Below are positions 57,601 through 64,000 of a stretch of DNA of 64,000 bases, piece by piece (position 1 is the stretch's first letter; every line of letters begins with the position of its first letter). Location of the stretch: assembly GCF_036323735.1 (NCBI RefSeq), contig NW_026947401.1, positions 186,001 through 250,000 of the forward strand, given 5' to 3'. A program made the translations under genes and the position numbers. Below the pieces are notes generated by a model. The model was not told where the DNA came from. It did not search any database and was given only the letters and a program-made list of their open reading frames with translations. This DNA comes from Rattus norvegicus (taxonomy: Eukaryota; Chordata; Mammalia; Rodentia; Muridae).

Positions 57601-58245
57601 AAAATTGCAAAGCTTCTGTACGGCATAGGACATTGTTGTTAGGACAAAATGGCAACCAACAGATTGGAAAAAGATCTTTACTAATCCTATAACAGATAGA
57701 GAGTGTATATCCAAAATATTCAAAGAACACATGAAGTTAGCCGGCAGGGATACAAAGAACCCTATTGAAAAATGGGGTTCAGAGCAAAACAAAGAATTCA
57801 CATCTGAAGAATATCGATTGGCAGGGAAATACCTAAAGAAATGTTCAACATCTTTAGTCATAAGGTAAATGCAAATCAAAACAACCCTGATATTTCACCT
57901 CGCACCAGTCAGAATGGCTTAGATCAAAAACTCAGCTGATAGCAAATCCTGGCGAGGATGTGGAAAAAAAGGAACACCCCCCATTTTTGGTGGGATTGGA
58001 GACTGGAACAACAATTCTGGAAATCAGTCTGGAGGTCCCTCAGAAAATTGGACATTGATTTATCTGAAGACCCAACTACACCTCTCTTTGGCATATATCC
58101 AAAGATGCCCCAACATGTATCAAAGACACGTGCTCCACTATGTTCATAGCAGCCTTATTTATAATAGGAGAAGCTGGAAAGAACCTAGATGCTTATCAAC
58201 AGAAGAATGGATACAGAAAATATGGCACATGTTCACAATGGAGTG
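54627..58245 (+). pseudogene. L1 ORF2 remnant (copy 2), with intact F-A-D-D
   Basis: Open blocks at 54627-55049 (140 codons, endonuclease start with ISLIINGLNYPLK) and 55057-55449 (130 codons, with TWKLNNALLNDNVVKE). The reverse-transcriptase catalytic motif reads LFADDMIVYL with F-A-D-D at 56692-56703, whereas copy 1 has F-V-V-D. Stops and frameshifts occur elsewhere. Confidence 0.85.
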
Positions 58246-59079
58246 TCATTAAGAGATACCAACTAAATAACGATGGAGAAACTTTACTGGCTCTTTATCT
58301 GATGTATGGATCATATCTATAAGACACAAAATACCTTATTCATCAGAAATAAAGTAATGCAATTAAATATGCAATATGGTTGATTAAATGCTTAAAATAA
58401 TGGCACAGTAATTATCAAAAATTATATGAAAATTACTAAACCCACAAATCGTTGATGAAGTACAAATACAAATGACAGTGTTTGAATAGTGTTGCTGGAA
58501 CAAAGGACCCTGGTATATGTTTGTTTGATCTAAAATTCAATATAGCTACTAAAGAAATTAATATAAAACTGAAAACTGAAATTATTTGTGATTCAATAGT
58601 AACACTGAAGGAATATGTACCTTGAGGAATATGTCTATTCCAGGTATAACTCCATGACTGTATTTACCTTCTCACTGTTCAAAATATCCATGTTACAAAA
58701 TTGGAAAAATAATTTATATAGGCACCAGACCTTTTTTTTAACCATCAAAAGAGCAAAATTATATCATTGGCATGGATATTGATGAAACTAGATATCATTG
58801 TGCCAGTTGAAAATCCAGAAATATGAAGACAATTATATAAATTTTATGAAAATGGCCAACTGCTGTTTGTTTGACTTTGAAGCCTCTACTATAGAAGGAA
58901 AGTCAGATGTCATGTTGTAAACACGGTCACATTTTCCCCATGGCTCACATGGCCATAGAGAGGATCCTACTATTCCTGTTTTGCTAAATGGCCATGTTGT
59001 TAAACTGCCTTCCAATACTAACTGTTTTTATCCATACATTACTACTTTTATGATCTGTGGTCAGAGAAATGTATAGGTG
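58246..59079. other. Unassigned AT-rich DNA beyond the duplication breakpoint
   Basis: No coding signal. Not present after the copy-1 L1. Confidence 0.6.
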
Positions 59080-59490
59080 TACTGTGCAGTAATTACTGTT
59101 GATCTGTGTAACTTATATAAGTGCTAAGACCATGAGAAGAAGAAAGCTGAGCATAAGGATGGGGAAACAGCAGAAAAGGAGAAGGCCAAATTGGGGAGTG
59201 AGAGGATCCAACCGTGACATCTAGAGATGAAACAGTTGTCGGACCAATGGACTCACTGCATCTACAGTCGTATGCACAAGTCCTGTACACAGTTAAGACA
59301 ATGAATTAGGGAAGATCCCAACAGGCAGTAATCAGTGAACCAATAGATTATAAAGAAAATAAAACAGGAAAATATAAAGAACATGAAGCTGGAAATGGAA
59401 TGAATCCAGAGAGAGTAGAACCAAGTTAAGGATCGGTGTGATCAAGGTACATTGTATTCGTGTGTGAAGAATAAATAAAATTCTAAAATA
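59080..59490 (+). mobile_element. L1 3' end, plus strand
   Basis: AATCCAGAGAGAGTAGAACCAAG, GTGTGATCAAGGTACATTGTA and GAATAAATAAAATTCTAAAAT are the terminal landmarks of a rodent L1 3'UTR. The upstream part is diverged. Confidence 0.6.
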
Positions 59491-60109
59491 AGGAAAAAGT
59501 TCTGAAAATATATTAAGGATTTTTATATCCTATGGAAGTCATTTTTTCCCAAAAATAGAATGGAGAATCCTAACTTTTTGTAAGTTGCAGAAAATTCAGT
59601 GAAAATATGTAGTTACATTAGGTCAGTGCATGCTGTCTGCATTATGGAAATATCAAACTGAGACTCATTAATCTGTACAGTTAACTTATATCACTTCTTC
59701 AAATAAAATAAAATAAAACACTGTGTAATGATCCACCAAAACCAAACTGCACAATAGAGATTGAAATGCAAACCTAAAAATGCCCAGTTCTTAACCTCAA
59801 CAATTTTACTCTTTGAAACTCCAAATACTTATGAATATAAAAGTTCTAACCTGATAATCAGCATATCTTATGGTGTCTCTGTGACTTATATAGTAAGACT
59901 TTTAGAGTTGCACATTGCCATCAATTATGTCATTCACTTTTAAAATCCTAGGACAACAAGATCTAAAATTCATGGGCTTTGGTCCTGACAGCCAGGGAGT
60001 GCACTCTGTACATGATCACTTTATATTAATTAGCTAAACTCTGAAAGGCAATTTGCTGCCTCACATAATTAAATTGATGCATTGCTATGGTTATGGTAAG
60101 GGTTTCATG

Positions 60110-60112
<3 letters not shown>
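59491..60112. other. Unassigned AT-rich DNA
   Basis: Short AATAAAATAAAATAAA run near 59702. No other feature. Confidence 0.55.

Positions 60113-60157
<45 letters not shown>
60113..60157. repeat. (TA)n microsatellite
   Basis: About 45 bp of TA. Overlapping frames on both strands are translations of it. Confidence 0.96.
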
Positions 60158-60158
<1 letters not shown>

Positions 60159-60356
60159 CTCAGGACAAATTTGCTTTCTCTTGTAATGGATAGTGGGCTA
60201 TTGATGAGCTTAAACCTCTTCCTTCCCAACATAGCACTTACAATAGATTATTTTTCACTCTCGATCCTAGACACAATAAAGATAGGAAAAACACTGAATA
60301 TATTATGGGCTTTGTTCTCTGTCCCAAAAGATCGTTTTTGACTTCTTCATCATATT

Positions 60357-60437
60357 CACCACCGCAACCAACACCACCACCAACACCACCACCCCCTCCA
60401 CCACCATCATCAACATCAACATCATCATCTTCATCTA
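60357..60437. repeat. (CCA)/(CAT) trinucleotide tract
   Basis: CCACCAACACCACC and CATCATCAACATCATC words in succession. The Pro/Ser-rich frame at 60305-60487 is its translation. Confidence 0.93.
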
Positions 60438-61565
60438 ATTTACATGAAATTGAATTTGGAATCTTGTTACACCAAAGGATGAAATGAGAAGTATTTTGCT
60501 TGAAGAAGAGATGTTGATTAACACTAACTCCTGTACAGTCATTTTAATGTTATAAAGACATTATCAAGGTTTCTTCAGATGATTGATTGAAATGCTAGCA
60601 TGCTGTACATCAGGGTTTGAAATTCCTGTTGAGAGAGAATGATCTTTTACAGCAAGGCCTTCATTATCAAACTTTAATTTAACCCATCTACCAACGAAGT
60701 GAAATTGTCCCAGAAATAAAATAGTGCCTCTCCAGAAACAGCTTTTATCCACTGATACACATCTACTTCTATTTCTTAATTGTCATGCTGATGTGGGCTT
60801 AGGATACAATATATTCTGAATTATTAATGGTATTTTAGTATTATTTGGGTTAATTGTGAAAATTTCAAAGGATCATACCTCTTCCTTGATTGTATCCCAT
60901 ACATTTAATTTGATCTTGAAGAGTTGCATGAAAACTGAAGTATCGAAAATGTATATCTTCCCATTGAAAATTTCTAACATCCATCATGTGAAACTCCCAC
61001 TGGACTTCCGTGGATTAATATCTCTGAAAGCATTTAAAGAATTTCCTATTGCAATATTGCAACTCTACAGAAGCTTCACTCCCATAGTTGCAGTTCCAGA
61101 TTGGCTGTAAACAAATAATTTTCCTTGCCTTGGAAAGGGTTTAAAATATTTTTATTAACTTTTAATATAAAATTTGTTAAGCCTTTGAGAAAAGTGGGCA
61201 GACAGGCACTAGAAAGTATGTTTTTTAAAATTCTTTTCTTAAAATTTGACTTTTTCATGCAATGTATTTGAATTATGATTTCCCTTTCCTCTATTCCCTC
61301 CTTCTTCTATTCCTCTCCAGTCATCTGTATCTACATTCTTCTGACTCTCACTAGAAAACAAACAGTCATCTAAGGGATAAAAATAAAATGAAAGTTCATG
61401 AATTTGAATAGAACAAAACAACAGATAGAAAAGAGCCAATGCAGGCTACAAGAATCTGATACAGACACAGAGACACAGACTTCCATTCACACAATCAGGT
61501 ATTTCATGGAAACAGAAAACCAAGAAAAAATATATACACAAAGCATACAGAGTAAAAATTAATAG
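60438..61565. other. Unassigned DNA
   Basis: No coding signal. The 84-codon frame at 60856-61110 has no recognisable features. Confidence 0.55.
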
Positions 61566-61589
61566 ATAAATAAATAAATAAATAAATAA
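61566..61589. repeat. (AAAT)n tetranucleotide repeat
   Basis: Six TAAA-type repeats. Confidence 0.9.
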
Positions 61590-62290
61590 CAAAAGGAAAA
61601 AGACATTCCGAATAAAAACTCCTGTCATATTATGAGACAAGGATCCCCCAAAGATGTTGTTCAGTTCCCTTATTTCTTTATACGAATTCTACCCTTAAAA
61701 TTAGTGTGGTTACCCAGTGAGATTCCCTTGGAGAAAACTAAGTTTTCATTTTCAAATGATTATCCACCGGAGATAACTTCCAGTGTAGAGATAAGGTGAT
61801 ATGCAGGGCTTGGCCTCTTTCAAGGGCTAATTAATAGGTAAGGAAATCTGTGAGGTGCTGTCTTCTGAGCTTGATACAGTTGTGGCACTCAGGAACTCAG
61901 AATACTTACATCTATCTGAACAGACCCTATATAATATTGACCCTGCCTATTCAAAGGAACTAAGCGAAGTGTTGGAGAATAGAAAATGATGTAGCCACTG
62001 GTGTCTTATAAGTTGTTAAGTGTATAGCTTCATGGTCTTTTTCACAAAAGTGACTCAGGTTAAATCCAGGATGACATGAAGGAAAAATAAAAGATATGCA
62101 TGTGCTGAGGGGATTTGGTCTAAAGAGGATATGTTGGTTGGGGAAGATAAGATATTGGGAGTGTAGTGGGCTTCCATACATGTGTTGTGCATGTATGGAA
62201 TTGTCAAAGAATAACTTGCTTTCTTAAAACTTCCAAATGTAACCACTAAGATCGGTTTGGCAGATATTCTTTCAAATCAGATCTATTTGT
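61590..62290. other. Unassigned DNA
   Basis: Contains a short imperfect palindrome CATACATGTGTTGTGCATGTATGG at 62174-62197. No coding signal. Confidence 0.5.
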
Positions 62291-62380
62291 TTTTAAAATT
62301 GGATCTCATTGTGTAGCTCAAAATGACCTAGAACTCCCAGTGTTCTGTCTACTGCCTCCCATGCTCTTGTATCAGGTTTA
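62291..62380 (-). mobile_element. B1-like SINE remnant, minus strand, internally deleted
   Basis: GATCTCATTGTGTAGCTCAA, ATGACCTAGAACTCCCAGTG and ACTGCCTCCCATGCTCTTG follow the reversed B1/B4 order (GTCTCATTATGTAGC, GACCTGGAACTC, CTGCCTCCCAAG). The middle is missing. Confidence 0.55.
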
Positions 62381-62864
62381 CTCTACATTGACAAAATTAT
62401 AGAATATATGTTAATCTTCTGTTTATAAAGTTTAATTACATAATGCAATATTCTCTCATTTGTTTTTCATTTAACAATATATCTTGAATACATGTGCATG
62501 AGGAATTTCTTCATGGAATATCATGCATTTAATAAATGGTAGATTACTCATTTGTTTAAATAATAACCTAATTGTGTTATTCAGATTATTTTCATTTTCA
62601 TTAAGTAAAGTTCGCTACAGAAAATCAGCATGGACACTGACTTTGGCACTGTACTCAGTGGTGATTATTTACAATATATTTTGTTTAAATTACAAAACAC
62701 ATTGTTGGAATGATCTCAATGCTGTAAAGTAATGAAATACTTGTATAAATACTGCCAAATTTCCATCTCTGAAGACTATAATAAATACATAATGCTATCA
62801 ATTTTTTGTGAAAGAACCCATAGTGTACCATTCAAAATTAAATGATACATATATTTTAAAACGG
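62381..62864. other. Unassigned AT-rich DNA
   Basis: No coding signal. Confidence 0.55.
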
Positions 62865-63240
62865 TAACAGTCTCTGATTTCTGTCAGTTGTTGGATTAGG
62901 GGAAGGATTGACGAAGTTGAAGTGGGGGGCAACCTCTATAGGAAGACCAGCAGTCTCAACTATTCTGGACTGTTGATATCTCCCAGACACTGAGCCAACA
63001 ACCAGGCAGCATACACTATCTGCTCTGATGCCCTGACACATGTATAGCTGACGACTGCCTGGTCTGACCTAATCCTTGAGGGTTTTGAGGCCCCAGGGAT
63101 TATGTGGCCTGTCAGAATCTGGGGAACATCGTCTTGGAGTCAGGGAAGGAAGAGGTGGAATGGGATGAGTAACTGTGTGAGGGGACAAGGAGATTGTACA
63201 ATGGAAGGAATGTATTTAAATAAAATAATTTATAAAATAG
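62865..63240 (+). mobile_element. L1 3'UTR/3' end, plus strand
   Basis: GAGCCAACAACCAGGCAGCATA, TGACGACTGCCTGGTCTGAC and GAGGCCCCAGGGATTATG are forward L1 3'UTR landmarks. It ends in an AAATAAAATAATTTATAAAAT tail near 63220. Confidence 0.72.
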
Positions 63241-63519
63241 TTTTACTCATAAATTCAAATGTTAGATTTTTTTAACATCCACATTGCAATTCAATAGTGA
63301 AGTTTAACATTTTATCCTTACTGAACTGTGTAAGCTTTAATCCTTAATTTACTCTTCATACTATTTGCGAATTGTCTTCTTTCTTATTATATTGTAGCAA
63401 TTGTGTTTGCATATGTAGAATGTTTACTATTCATAATATGTGCAGAAAATACATTCATGAATCTTTTTTATTTGAGTGATCTGTTATGTGTGAATGCGTA
63501 TGAATAGATTTGTGCACAT
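63241..63519. other. Unassigned AT-rich DNA
   Basis: No coding signal. Confidence 0.55.
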
Positions 63520-63670
63520 GGACACAGGCACCTGGGGAGACCAGGAGATGTCAGATCCCCTGGAGCTGCTTTTACAGCTGGTTGCAAGTGGCTTCGTGGA
63601 TGTTGGAAAATGAATGTGTTTGCTCTTATGAGTATAAGTGCTCTTAACCACTAAGCAATATTACAATACT
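63520..63670 (-). mobile_element. B3/B2-like SINE, minus strand
   Basis: GATCCCCTGGAGCTGCTTTTAC, AGCTGGTTGCAAGTGGC and AAGTGCTCTTAACCACTAAGC are the reversed B3/B2 blocks. The tRNA-like A-box side lies at the right end (TTAACCACTAAGCAA). Confidence 0.75.
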
Positions 63671-64000
63671 TATTCCATAATAAATTCAACCTATTTATCA
63701 TTTTCTCATGTATTTCTGGTGTCTTTGTATTTGAGACATCTTGGCACATTCTAGGTGCTGAGACTACACTCAGCCATCATTTTTTCCAGTTTTCTTTCCT
63801 TTATCATCGTAAGATGTGTTTGATTAAATATGTTAATATTATACTGTAGATCTTTCAAATTTTTCTTATAGAACCTTGGATAAGTGTCTGTTTCTGTCCT
63901 CTGCACAATCGATCTCATGTGTTTTTGCTTTCATATAGAATGAAGTAAAAGCCTGTTAGTTTTCCTTTGAATAGTTAGTGTACTAAGAAAAAGTGTTTAA
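63671..64000. other. Unassigned DNA at the window end
   Basis: TGGCACATTCTAGGTGCTGAG followed by ACTACACTCAGCCATCATT near 63751 could be a small SINE fragment. Nothing else recognised. Confidence 0.45.

Larger units (their letters stand above)
52319..58245 (+). mobile_element. Old rodent L1 (Lx-like), copy 2, truncated at its 3' side by the duplication breakpoint
   Basis: Copy of the 14.8-20.74 kb L1 at an offset of about 37.5 kb. Two 5' monomers start about 579 bp apart (TGATCACCC near 52347 and 52926). ORF1 begins at 53489 and ORF2 at 54627. It matches copy 1 until the CACAATGGAGTGTCATTAAG region near 58245, where copy 1 continues ATGGAATATTATTCAGC. The last part of ORF2, the 3'UTR and poly(A) are absent, so the copy arose by DNA duplication and not by retrotransposition. 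Confidence 0.88.

Noticed and set aside
62174..62197. CATACATG/CATGTATG palindrome
   Set aside because: Short imperfect inverted repeat with no context; expected by chance in AT-rich DNA.

Overview
The window is gene-poor, AT-rich, repeat-dense rodent genomic DNA, most likely rat. It holds an ID (BC1-type, tRNA-Ala-like) SINE, B3/B2- and B1-like SINE remnants, several old rodent L1 (Lx-like) copies including two with promoter monomers, an ERVK-type solo LTR and a decayed olfactory receptor. I see no intact protein-coding gene. The open frames are L1 debris, translated microsatellites or decayed gene fragments.

Layout. 1-12.27 kb: head-to-tail array of degenerate 2.0-2.8 kb units (U1-U6), each carrying an old L1 3'UTR read on the minus strand and, in most units, a microsatellite at one equivalent site. 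U4 contains a 302-bp solo LTR with a perfect 6-bp target duplication. 12.27-14.78 kb: serine-rich gene-like remnant on the minus strand (fragment B). 14.78-21.61 kb: near full-length plus-strand L1 with 5' monomers and a poly(A). 21.61-23.12 kb: a second gene-like minus-strand remnant (fragment A) with a promoter- or LTR-like block at its 5' end. 23.12-26.59 kb: minus-strand L1 lacking its 3' part. 26.6-37.4 kb: mostly unassigned DNA with simple repeats, an olfactory receptor pseudogene (29.2-29.9 kb), SINE remnants and a mosaic of L1 3'UTR pieces in alternating orientation (32.9-34.1 kb). 37.4-43.7 kb: a 21-bp minisatellite, minus-strand L1 pieces, the ID element and a fold-back L1. 44.6-58.25 kb: a second array (U7-U9) followed by second copies of fragment B and the L1; this is a direct duplication of the 9.5-20.74 kb region, offset about 37.5 kb, ending abruptly inside L1 ORF2. 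58.25-64 kb: unassigned DNA with two L1 3' ends, a B1-like and a B3-like remnant and simple repeats.

Most interesting reading (inference). Fragment A, fragment B and blocks in the array units lie on the same strand. Fragment B keeps its reading frame between its two copies, and one block in the array units keeps a frame across several units. They may be remains of one minus-strand, serine-rich gene family, split by an L1, whose 3' region was amplified as a 2.3-kb array and then duplicated. I do not recognise the family. Element assignments come from reading the sequence against remembered repeat features, not from a database search.
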